A stretch of 64,000 nucleotides of DNA from Nitrospira_D sp035465795. Lineage in GTDB: Bacteria > Nitrospirota > Nitrospiria > Nitrospirales > Nitrospiraceae. The stretch spans positions 124,001-188,000 of the forward strand of contig NZ_JBMWAN010000002.1 in NCBI RefSeq assembly GCF_049546785.1, read 5' to 3'. Below are positions 53,001 through 60,636 of the stretch, one piece after another. The notes under the pieces are model-generated. The model did not search any database and was not told where the DNA came from. It saw only the letters and a program-made list of their open reading frames with translations. The translations under genes and the position numbers were made by a program. The first letter of the stretch is position 1. Each line of letters starts with the position of its first letter.

Positions 53001-53106
53001 GGCGCTCCTCACTCAACCGAAAGCGCTTCTATGTCAGAAGCATTTGAATGATGTAATCACAGAGGCTGATAGTAACGCCGCGCATGATGATCATCAAGAA
53101 TACCCC

Positions 53107-53287
53107 TCATCCGATGAGCTTCCTCACCCCCTCCTGATTGACAATCGTCATTGTCCGGCCGTCCATGCTGATGAACCCTTGGTCGCGGAACTGGCCGAGG
53201 GTGGCGCTCAGTGGGTGTCTTTATCCCCATGATTCCCACCACATCCATCAGCTCCAGGTTGACGTAGATCCGGAGGGGTTGGTACAT
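53107..53287 (-). pseudogene. Crp/Fnr-family fragment with internal deletion, copy C
   Basis: One frame reads LSATLGQFRDQGFISMDGRT, MTIVNQEGVRKLIG then stop at 53107. Upstream in another frame MYQPLRIYVNLELMDVVGIM fits the end of the sensor domain of the same family. The two parts are joined after loss of the middle, so this is a decayed regulator. The first 104 bp match copy A closely. Confidence 0.6.
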
Positions 53288-53325
53288 AAGCGCATTCTGT
53301 AAGTCATCGCGATGATGAGGACACC

Positions 53326-54513
53326 ATGCCGATAGACGAAATCGAGAAAAAGGTCAGCGATCGTTACGCCCGGGCCGCCAGTTCCGGCGAGCAGATGTGT
53401 TGCCCTACCAGCTATGACATGAGCCACCTCAAGACCTTTATTCCCGAGGAGGTCCTCAAGATTTCCTACGGCTGCGGCACACCCGCCGGGCTGAAAACCG
53501 TGAGCGCCGGGGAAACGGTCCTGGATATCGGGTCGGGAGGCGGCATCGATTGTTTTGAGGCCTCGCGCCTCGTGGGCCCGACCGGTCATGTGATCGGGAT
53601 CGACATGACGGATACGATGTTGGAGATCGCGCGCAGGAACGCCGTGATCGTGGCCGGCAATCTCGGCTACCCCTCCCCCAATGTCGAATTCCGGAAAGGC
53701 CTGGCCGATGCCATGCCGGTGGCGGACGGCACGGTCGATTTGATCATCTCCAATTGCGTGATCAATCTAGCCCCGGACAAGCGCAAGGTCTTCCGTGAAA
53801 TGTCCCGCGTCGCCAAGCCCGGCGGGCGGTTCACGATCTCGGATATTGTCGCCGACCAGCCCGTCCCGCAATATCTGGTCCACGACGCGGAGAAGTGGGG
53901 CGACTGCCTGTCCGGCGCCCTGACACTCACCGACTATATGGCAGGCATGACGGAGGCGGGGTTTGCCGGCATCCATCTGATCAAGTCGTCCCCCTGGCAA
54001 CGGATCGACGGCATCCATTTCTTTTCGGTGACGTTAACCGGCTACAAACTCCCGGCGACCACATCAACCGCAGGCCCACGCTATGCCACATTGCGAGGCC
54101 CCTTCAGCCGCGTGGTAGATGAACAAGGGACAACGTATCGACGCGGGATTCCACAAGCACTCACCGCGGAATCGGCGCTGTTGCTGAGCCAGCCACCCTT
54201 TGCATCGCTGTTTGTCTTGTCACAAGATCCGGTGACGCTGGACCAGACAGATCCACGCTGGAGCGCCGTGCTTCCCGAACAGACTCCCTGCGTGTGGAAA
54301 GGCGATTTCGCCCTCCTGGCCGGCCCCTTCGTGGAAGCGCAGGACGATGATCACCATGTCTTTCGACGCGGCGAGCCGTTGGAAATCTGCTCCAAGACGC
54401 TCACGGTTCTTGAAACGGACGGCTACGCCCCCCACTTCGCGATCCTCAACCGGGCCAGCGAGCCGGTGGGCGGCGCGGCAACCAGCTGCGCGCCGACCGG
54501 CGGCTGCTGCTAG
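53326..54513 (+). CDS. arsM: Arsenite S-adenosylmethionine methyltransferase (ArsM-like)
   Basis: 395 residues. SAM motif I is ETVLDIGSGGGIDCFEASRL, followed by GIDMTDTMLEIARRN and the ArsM block IISNCVINLAPDKRKVFREM. Arsenic-binding cysteines are candidates at C25/C26 (QMCCPTSYD), C50 (ISYGCGTP) and the SNC position; a Cys-rich end (SCAPTGGCC) closes the protein. It methylates As(III) in the cytoplasm. It is followed 8 bp later by ArsS. The C-terminal ~120 residues are an extra domain beyond the classical ArsM length. Confidence 0.9.
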   Translation: MPIDEIEKKVSDRYARAASSGEQMCCPTSYDMSHLKTFIPEEVLKISYGCGTPAGLKTVSAGETVLDIGSGGGIDCFEASRLVGPTGHVIGIDMTDTMLEIARRNAVIVAGNLGYPSPNVEFRKGLADAMPVADGTVDLIISNCVINLAPDKRKVFREMSRVAKPGGRFTISDIVADQPVPQYLVHDAEKWGDCLSGALTLTDYMAGMTEAGFAGIHLIKSSPWQRIDGIHFFSVTLTGYKLPATTSTAGPRYATLRGPFSRVVDEQGTTYRRGIPQALTAESALLLSQPPFASLFVLSQDPVTLDQTDPRWSAVLPEQTPCVWKGDFALLAGPFVEAQDDDHHVFRRGEPLEICSKTLTVLETDGYAPHFAILNRASEPVGGAATSCAPTGGCC

Positions 54514-54521
54514 GCACGACG

Positions 54522-55562
54522 ATGGCGCTCACGCTACTAGGCCGCCAGAATCCGCTGGCTTCTGCTGCTGAGCAATTGCGGATTCTTGATCAGACGACCG
54601 GCATTCCCTCCTTCGAGGCTAAACTGGCTCAGTGCGGGCTGCTTCCGCTTCACGCCACCGGCATCACCGTCTTCCAAATCAACGTGGGCAAACTCTGCAA
54701 CCAGACCTGCCGTCATTGCCATGTGGATGCCGGTCCCGATCGCACGGAGAGCATGTCGCGGGAAACGGCCGAACTCTGCATCGCGGCACTGGCTCAGACT
54801 GACATTCCCACCGTCGATATCACCGGTGGCGCGCCGGAGCTGAACCAAAATTTCCGTTGGCTGGTGGAGCAGGCCCATGCGCTCGGCCGGCATATCATGG
54901 ACCGGTGCAATCTCTCGATCCTGCTGGTCCCATCCCAGGCAGACCTCGCTGAATTCCTGGCTGCCCATCGCGTGGAGGTGGTGGCGTCGCTGCCCTACTA
55001 CCGGGCCAGCCAGACCGATGCCCAGCGGGGCGAGGGTATTTTCGACAAGTCGATCGAAGCCCTGAAGCGACTCAATCAGTTGGGCTATGGCCGCCCCGAC
55101 AGCGGCCTGCTCTTGAATCTCGTGCACAATCCCGTCGGTGCCTTCCTTCCTCCGAAGCAGGAAGCCATCGAAGCGCAATTCCGGAAAGAGCTGCGCACCC
55201 GGCATGGAGTGGAGTTCAACCATCTCTACACCATTACCAACATGCCGGTGAGCCGGTTTCTAGAGTTCCTCATGGAGAGCGGCAACTACGAGGGCTACAT
55301 GGAGCGGCTCGCCAACGCGTTCAATCCAGCGGCCGCCGCCGGCGTGATGTGCCGCTATACCCTGTCGGTGAGCTGGGACGGCAGGCTGTACGATTGCGAC
55401 TTCAACCAGATGCTGGAACTCCCACTCGAGGGCGGCGTTCCGGCCCACATTCGCGATTTCGACCCGGCCCAGCTTCAGCACCGCCGGATCGTGACCCGCA
55501 ATCATTGTTACGGTTGCACGGCCGGTTCCGGCTCCTCCTGCGGCGGCGCCGTCGCCTCATAA
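54522..55562 (+). CDS. arsS: Arsenosugar-biosynthesis radical-SAM protein (ArsS-like)
   Basis: 346 residues starting 8 bp after arsM. The radical-SAM cluster motif is KLCNQTCRHCHVDAG, i.e. C59-x3-C63-x2-C66. TGGAPELNQNFRWLVEQAHA and the later DCDFNQMLELPLEGG fit the ArsS family. The C-terminal Cys set (NHCYGCTAGSGSSCGG) is the cysteine variant of the SPASM-like tail; no selenocysteine is needed. It acts with ArsM to make an organoarsenical from adenosyl precursors. Confidence 0.88.
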   Translation: MALTLLGRQNPLASAAEQLRILDQTTGIPSFEAKLAQCGLLPLHATGITVFQINVGKLCNQTCRHCHVDAGPDRTESMSRETAELCIAALAQTDIPTVDITGGAPELNQNFRWLVEQAHALGRHIMDRCNLSILLVPSQADLAEFLAAHRVEVVASLPYYRASQTDAQRGEGIFDKSIEALKRLNQLGYGRPDSGLLLNLVHNPVGAFLPPKQEAIEAQFRKELRTRHGVEFNHLYTITNMPVSRFLEFLMESGNYEGYMERLANAFNPAAAAGVMCRYTLSVSWDGRLYDCDFNQMLELPLEGGVPAHIRDFDPAQLQHRRIVTRNHCYGCTAGSGSSCGGAVAS

Positions 55563-55567
55563 CCGCC

Positions 55568-56701
55568 ATGGAACTATCCGTTCTCGCTTTCTTGCTGGTC
55601 CTTGCCCTCGCCTTTGCCAACGGCACCAACGACGTCTCGAAAGCCATCGCCACGTTGGTGGGCAGCGGCGTCACCAGCTATCGCACGGCAATCATGTGGG
55701 GAACCGTCTGGACAATCGCTGGCGCGACCGCCTCCGCGATTGTAGCGAGCGCGATGGTAAAGACCTTCAGCCATGGCCTCATCCAGACAGGCACAACCCT
55801 TCAACCGACTGTCGCTCTAGCTGTCTTGATTGGAGCGATGGCGTGGGTTCTGATTGCGTCGCGCACCGGTCTGCCCATCTCGACGACCCATGCACTCACT
55901 GGCGCCATTGTGGGTACGGGCCTCATCGCCTTTGCGGGAGAGGGATTGATCTGGCCCGCGATTGGGAAGAAGATCGTTCTCCCGTTACTGCTGAGCCCCG
56001 TCCTCGCCTTCGCCGTCTCGCGGCTGATCCATCCTGCGGTTCGCACGCTCGCAAGAAAGTGGGAGGGTGCCTGTGTGTGCGTGATGCCGGTTTCACGAGC
56101 GTTAGTCGCCATTGACGCACACGGCGGCACCAGAACTCTGTTTCAGACCACGAACTTCAGTTCGCCGGTCATGGCAGTCCCGTCGCAATGCGATCGAGCC
56201 GGTCTACAGGGGCTGGTCGTGGGGCTCGATACGATCCACTGGCTCTCCAGCGGCCTGGCATCCTTTGCGCGGGGCACCAACGATGCGCCGAAGATTGTGG
56301 CCATGCTATTGCTCGGCAGTTCATCCGCCGTATGGCCGAGCGAGTCACTGAAGCTGGCCGCCTTCGGAGGGGTGGCGCTGGCCATGGGGCTCGGTAGTTA
56401 CTTTGGAGGCCTCCGTGTGACGGAAGTGCTCGCAGAGAAAGTCACGAAGATGAATCATGCGGAAGGATTGTCCGCCAACCTGACAACCTCCACACTCGTA
56501 CTCGTCTCGGGCACACTGGGGCTATCCGTCTCGACGACCCACGTCAGCAGCTCGGCCATTATCGGTATCGGTCTGCTCAAGGGCCTGAAGGCCGTACAAT
56601 GGACAACCGTGCGCGACATGGTCCTGGCCTGGATCGTCACGCTGCCGGCCGCGGCTCTGTTGGCGTGCCTTACCTATCTGCTCCTCTCGCGACTGATCTA
56701 G
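55568..56701 (+). CDS. PiT-family inorganic phosphate transporter
   Basis: 377 residues from the ATG at 55568. The two inverted-repeat signatures are ANGTNDVSKAIATLVGSG near the start and ARGTNDAPKIVAMLLLGS in the second half; RTGLPISTTHALTGAIVGTG and GLSVSTTHVSSSAIIGIG are the duplicated Ser-Thr-His segments. Ten or so helices. It imports phosphate (and arsenate by mistake) with cations. It directly follows the arsenic genes, where a low-arsenate phosphate route would make sense (inference). Confidence 0.92.
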   Translation: MELSVLAFLLVLALAFANGTNDVSKAIATLVGSGVTSYRTAIMWGTVWTIAGATASAIVASAMVKTFSHGLIQTGTTLQPTVALAVLIGAMAWVLIASRTGLPISTTHALTGAIVGTGLIAFAGEGLIWPAIGKKIVLPLLLSPVLAFAVSRLIHPAVRTLARKWEGACVCVMPVSRALVAIDAHGGTRTLFQTTNFSSPVMAVPSQCDRAGLQGLVVGLDTIHWLSSGLASFARGTNDAPKIVAMLLLGSSSAVWPSESLKLAAFGGVALAMGLGSYFGGLRVTEVLAEKVTKMNHAEGLSANLTTSTLVLVSGTLGLSVSTTHVSSSAIIGIGLLKGLKAVQWTTVRDMVLAWIVTLPAAALLACLTYLLLSRLI

Positions 56702-56735
56702 ACGGATCTCGCAAGCGCGCAACAGACGGATCCCG

Positions 56736-57155
56736 TTAGGCCATACGGCAAGACCTAAGAAAGAGGCGAATCTGCTCCGCAATCTCGTCGCGCACGCGGC
56801 GAAAGGTCTGTCGGTACGCGTCGGCATCGGTGACGGCCGCCGGGTCGTCGAAGCTCCAATGGATCAGTCTGGTCCGGCCCGGCCAGAGCGGACAGGTTTC
56901 CTTCGCCCGATCGCAGACCGTCACCACATAGTCGAACGATTGATCGGTGAATTCATTCACACCTTTCGACCGGTGCCCGGCAATATCAATCCCGACTTCT
57001 GCCATAACTTCCACGGAACCGGGATTGAGCCCGACCGGATGGGTGCCAGCACTGAAGACGTCAAAGCGGTCGCCCGCCAGATGCCGCAGCCACCCTTCCG
57101 CCATCTGACTGCGCGCGGAATTGCCGGTGCAGAGAAACAATACCCGCGGCTTCAT
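56736..57155 (-). CDS. arsC: Arsenate reductase, LMW-protein-tyrosine-phosphatase type
   Basis: 139 residues from the ATG at 57155, which overlaps the acr3 stop (ATGA). The P-loop is FLCTGNSARSQMAEG with the nucleophile Cys in CTGNSARS. Further features: SAGTHPVGLNPGSVEVMAEV, DYVVTVCDRAKETCPLWPGR with two Cys for the disulfide cascade, and HWSFDDPAAVTD with the acid. It reduces As(V) to As(III), which ACR3 exports. Third gene of the minus-strand arsR-acr3-arsC operon. Confidence 0.93.
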   Translation of the reverse strand: MKPRVLFLCTGNSARSQMAEGWLRHLAGDRFDVFSAGTHPVGLNPGSVEVMAEVGIDIAGHRSKGVNEFTDQSFDYVVTVCDRAKETCPLWPGRTRLIHWSFDDPAAVTDADAYRQTFRRVRDEIAEQIRLFLRSCRMA

Positions 57156-58243
57156 GCGGCCTCCGGCGCGGGAAACCAATGGCGCGTCCGGTTGCAGACA
57201 TGGCAGACGGAGAGCATCACCGGCACTTCCACCAGGACGCCGACCACGGTCGCCAGTGCGGCGCCGGACTCCGGCCCGAACAAGGCAATCGCCGTGGCCA
57301 CGGCCAGTTCGAAGAAATTACTCGCCCCGATCAAGGCCCCCGGCGCCGCCACGGCATACGGGACCCGGAGCCATTTCATCAGTCCATACGCCAACGACGC
57401 GTTGAAATACACTTGGAAGAGAATGGGCACGGCGATCAATGCGACATGGACGGTCTTCCCGAGAATATTGTCGGCTTGAAACGCAAAGATCATGAGGAGA
57501 GTCAGCAGCAGCGCCGTCATCGTCACCGGAGCAAAGCGCGGAAGACATTCCGACTCAAACCAGCGCAGTCCCCGTTGCCGGATCAGCCAGATCCGCACCA
57601 GTGTTCCGATGACCAACGGGATCACGATGAACGCCATCACGGAATAGAGCAGGACCGGCAGGGGAATGGAGAGCGATGAGGCCCCGCTGACGAGGAGGCC
57701 GACGATCGGCGCAAAGAGCACCAGCATGATGAGGTCGTTGACCGAGACCTGCACCAGGGTATAAGCCGGATCGCCATCGGTCAGATAGCTCCAGACAAAG
57801 ACCATCGCCGTGCAAGGCGCGGCGGCGAGGATGATGGATCCCGCGATGTACTGGTCCGCCTCTGCCGCGCCGATCCAGGGAGCAAACAGGAACTTGAAAA
57901 AGACCCATGCCAGCAGAGCCATCGAGAAGGGCTTGACCACCCAATTAACGACGAGGGTGACCGCCAATCCCGTGGGCCGCTCACGCACCCGTTTGAGCGA
58001 GGCAAAGTCGACTTTCATCATCATGGGGATGATCATGAGCCAGATGAGGACGGCCATCGGGAAATTGATGTGACTCCCCTCGCCGAATTCCCAGGTGCGG
58101 AGTGTCTGGACCATCCCCGGCGCCCATTGTCCGAGCAGCACACCACCCGCCATGCAGAGGCCGACCCACAGAGTGAGATAGCGCTCAAACAGATTGAGCC
58201 GCTTCTCCGTTGCAGGCGGTGCCGCGCGTATGACTGCCTCCAT
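57152..58243 (-). CDS. acr3: ACR3-type arsenite efflux permease
   Basis: 363 residues from the ATG at 58243. Ten membrane helices; characteristic ACR3 segments are WLMIIPMMMKVDFASLKRVR, IILAAAPCTAMVFVWSYLTD with the essential Cys in AAPCTAMVF, SVNDLIMLVLFAPIVGLLVS and ASNFFELAVATAIALFGPES. It exports arsenite by proton exchange. A start-site ribosome motif is weak. Operator 58262-58277 sits just upstream. Confidence 0.93.
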   Translation of the reverse strand: MEAVIRAAPPATEKRLNLFERYLTLWVGLCMAGGVLLGQWAPGMVQTLRTWEFGEGSHINFPMAVLIWLMIIPMMMKVDFASLKRVRERPTGLAVTLVVNWVVKPFSMALLAWVFFKFLFAPWIGAAEADQYIAGSIILAAAPCTAMVFVWSYLTDGDPAYTLVQVSVNDLIMLVLFAPIVGLLVSGASSLSIPLPVLLYSVMAFIVIPLVIGTLVRIWLIRQRGLRWFESECLPRFAPVTMTALLLTLLMIFAFQADNILGKTVHVALIAVPILFQVYFNASLAYGLMKWLRVPYAVAAPGALIGASNFFELAVATAIALFGPESGAALATVVGVLVEVPVMLSVCHVCNRTRHWFPAPEAA

Positions 58244-58261
58244 GATCGCTTCTCTCAATTG

Positions 58262-58277
58262 ATCAACAATTATTGAT
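58262..58277. promoter_or_regulatory. ArsR operator before acr3
   Basis: ATCAACAATTATTGAT fits ATCAA-N6-TTGAT exactly. It lies between the arsR stop and the acr3 start, 19 bp upstream of the acr3 ATG, giving the exporter its own repressor site. Confidence 0.75.
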
Positions 58278-58296
58278 ATATGCGGCAAAAAAATAT

Positions 58297-58632
58297 TCAG
58301 CAGCGGGATGTTCCCCGCGAGGCTTTTCCACCTTCCCTCAGGAGCCGCACCATGTCCTCAAGCTCCTCCATCGCGTCGGCATGGATCGAGTAATAGATCC
58401 ATCGCCCCTCCGGTCGATCCTTGATCAGTCCCGCCTCTTTCAGCACTTTGAGATGGAACGACAACCGGGACTGGCCGGTTTCAATGGCCTCGGTCAACTC
58501 GCAGACGCAGCGCTCGCCCCCGCGCAACTGCGCGAGGATTTCGAGCCGCGTTTCATCCCCGAGGGCGGAGAACACCGCCGCGACTTTCTCCCGGTTCTTG
58601 CCCGTCACGCCTTGCATGGCCTTCTTATACAT
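58297..58632 (-). CDS. arsR: ArsR-family arsenic-responsive repressor
   Basis: 111 residues from the ATG at 58632; the TTG 21 bp upstream (58653) is an alternative. It has VFSALGDETRLEILAQLRGG, the As(III)-binding motif ERCVCELTEAIETGQSRLSF, HLKVLKEAGLIKDRPEGRWI and YYSIHADAMEELEDMV. It binds As(III) at the Cys pair, leaves the operator and derepresses. The operator 58631-58646 overlaps its own start region, so it represses itself. Confidence 0.93.
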   Translation of the reverse strand: MYKKAMQGVTGKNREKVAAVFSALGDETRLEILAQLRGGERCVCELTEAIETGQSRLSFHLKVLKEAGLIKDRPEGRWIYYSIHADAMEELEDMVRLLREGGKASRGTSRC

Positions 58633-58646
58633 CAATATATCTTGAT
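58631..58646. promoter_or_regulatory. ArsR operator before arsR
   Basis: ATCAATATATCTTGAT fits ATCAA-N6-TTGAT. It overlaps the ATG region of arsR and matches the second operator before acr3 (58262-58277), so both are likely bound by ArsR. Confidence 0.75.
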
Positions 58647-58738
58647 TGATCAAGCCCGAGAAAGGCCGGTTGCGTGCGGGGACTCACTCTGCTAGTGTAC
58701 GACCGGTTCGCGCACACTCAACCTTCCGCCTGATTGTC

Positions 58739-59773
58739 ATGGTCTGGAATCCCAACGATCCCTGGAACAAACGGAGCGACAAGCTGGATGATGCCTTCAA
58801 AGAGGCTCAGTCTCAGCTGCGTGGTGTTCTCCCCTCCGGCGGGGTCAAGAGTCTCCTCCTCGTGGGGGCGGTGATTTTCCTCATCTGGCAGAGCACCTTT
58901 ATCGTGGCCCCGGACGAGGAGGGAGTCGTGAAGCAGTTCGGCGCTCCGGTCAGGACCGTCGGCCCCGGTCCGCACTTCAAGATTCCCCTTGTCGAAACCG
59001 TCTTGCAGCCCAAAGTTGAAAAACTCCACCGTGTGGAGGTGGGCTTCCGCACCGATCGTCAGGGCCGTCAGCAGATGCTCCCCCAGGAAGCGCTGATGCT
59101 CACCGGCGACATGAACATCCTCGCCATCGAATTCATCGTGCAGTACAAGATCAAGGAAGCCTCGAACTACCTGTTCAGCGTCGCCGATATCCACGACACC
59201 ATCGGAAAGGCCGCCGAGGCGTCGATGCGAGAAGTGGTCGGCAAGAGCAAGATTGACGAAGCGTTGACCACGGGCAAGGCGCAAATCCAGCAGGACACCC
59301 AGGTGCTGCTCCAGGCGATTCTCGATCAGTATCGCGCCGGCGTGCAGATCGCCGCCGTGCAGCTTCAAGACGTCGCCCCGCCTGACGCAGTGGCCGCAGC
59401 CTTCAAAGATGTGACCAACGCCAAGGAAGATCGGGAAAAGCTGATCAACCAGTCGCAGGGCTATCGCAACGACATTCTCCCGAAGGCCAAAGGTGAAGCC
59501 GCCCAGATGGTGAATCAGGCCAAGGGCTATGCCCAGGCGCGGCTGAATCGGGCACAGGGCGAAGCCAATCGCTTTGTGGCGACGCTCAAAGAATACAATC
59601 AGGCCAAAGACATCATCAGCAAGCGGCTCTATATCGAGACGATGGAAGAGATCCTCCCCACGATTGATAAAGTCATCATCGACGGCAAGGGCGGCGAACG
59701 TGTCCTGCCCTACCTTCCACTCGATCGCCTGAAAGCGCGAACCGGCCCCGCCGCCGAGGAGCAGAAACCGTGA
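58739..59773 (+). CDS. hflK: HflK, SPFH-domain membrane protease regulator
   Basis: 344 residues from the ATG at 58739; the frame opens at 58646 without homology. One N-terminal membrane helix (LLLVGAVIFLIWQSTFIVAP) and an SPFH domain (VVKQFGAPVRTVGPGPHFKI, REVVGKSKIDEALTTGKAQI) plus a long coiled coil (EAAQMVNQAKGYAQARLNRA). HflK-HflC form a complex that modulates FtsH proteolysis. It precedes hflC with a GTGA overlap. Confidence 0.92.
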   Translation: MVWNPNDPWNKRSDKLDDAFKEAQSQLRGVLPSGGVKSLLLVGAVIFLIWQSTFIVAPDEEGVVKQFGAPVRTVGPGPHFKIPLVETVLQPKVEKLHRVEVGFRTDRQGRQQMLPQEALMLTGDMNILAIEFIVQYKIKEASNYLFSVADIHDTIGKAAEASMREVVGKSKIDEALTTGKAQIQQDTQVLLQAILDQYRAGVQIAAVQLQDVAPPDAVAAAFKDVTNAKEDREKLINQSQGYRNDILPKAKGEAAQMVNQAKGYAQARLNRAQGEANRFVATLKEYNQAKDIISKRLYIETMEEILPTIDKVIIDGKGGERVLPYLPLDRLKARTGPAAEEQKP

Positions 59774-60630
59774 GCAAGCAGGGAGTGACCATCGCCATAC
59801 TTGCTGTGGTCGTCGGCCTCTTCGTGTTAGGCGCGTCGCCGCTGTTCGTCGTGGACGTGACGCAAAACGCCATTGTCGTCCAGTTGGGCGCCCCGGTGAA
59901 GAACATCACAGAGCCGGGGCTCTACGTTAAAGTGCCGTTCATTCAAGAGGTCACCTACTTCGATAAGCGTCTCCTCGACTACGACTCCGATGCCCAGGAC
60001 GTGATCACGCAAGACAAGAAAACGCTGCTCCTCGACAACTTTGCCAAGTGGCGTATCACCGACCCCTTGAAGGTCTATCAAAATTTTCAAAGCCAGCGGG
60101 GAGCGCTGCAGCGTCTGCATGACATCATCTATTCCGAGCTCCGCATCGAATTAGGCCGGCACGATCTGGCTGAAATCGTCTCGACGACTCGGGCGGACCT
60201 CATGAAGGTCGTGACCCAACGATCCAACGAGAAGGCCTCTGCCTACGGAATCGAGATCCAGGACGTGCGGATCAAACGCGCCGATCTCCCCGAACAGAAC
60301 GAAAAAGCCGTGTTCGCCCGCATGCAAGCCGAACGGGAGCGGCAGGCGAAACAATACCGCGCCGAAGGCGCCGAAGAAGCGCAGAAGATCCGCTCCGAAG
60401 CGGAAAAGGACCGGGAGATTATTTTGGCTGAAGCCTACAAGGAAGCGGAAGAACTGCGCGGGGCCGGAGACGCCAAAGCTTTCAAAGTGTACGCCGATGC
60501 CTATCGGCAGGACCCGAAGTTCTTCGAGTTCACCCGTTCGATGGAAGCCTACAAGAAGACCTTCAAGGACAAGTCGACGCTGGTGATGAGTCCGGATTCA
60601 GAATTCTTCCGCTATCTGAAACAGCGATAG
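59770..60630 (+). CDS. hflC: HflC, SPFH-domain partner of HflK
   Basis: 286 residues starting at GTG 59770, overlapping the hflK stop. Signal-anchor VTIAILAVVVGLFVLGASPL, SPFH region IVVQLGAPVKNITEPGLYVK, LDYDSDAQDVITQDKKTLLL and EIVSTTRADLMKVVTQRSNE, then a coiled-coil part REIILAEAYKEAEELRGAGD. Acts with HflK in the inner membrane. Convergent with fhs, whose end is 6 bp away. Confidence 0.92.
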   Translation: MSKQGVTIAILAVVVGLFVLGASPLFVVDVTQNAIVVQLGAPVKNITEPGLYVKVPFIQEVTYFDKRLLDYDSDAQDVITQDKKTLLLDNFAKWRITDPLKVYQNFQSQRGALQRLHDIIYSELRIELGRHDLAEIVSTTRADLMKVVTQRSNEKASAYGIEIQDVRIKRADLPEQNEKAVFARMQAERERQAKQYRAEGAEEAQKIRSEAEKDREIILAEAYKEAEELRGAGDAKAFKVYADAYRQDPKFFEFTRSMEAYKKTFKDKSTLVMSPDSEFFRYLKQR

Positions 60631-60636
60631 GTCTTC

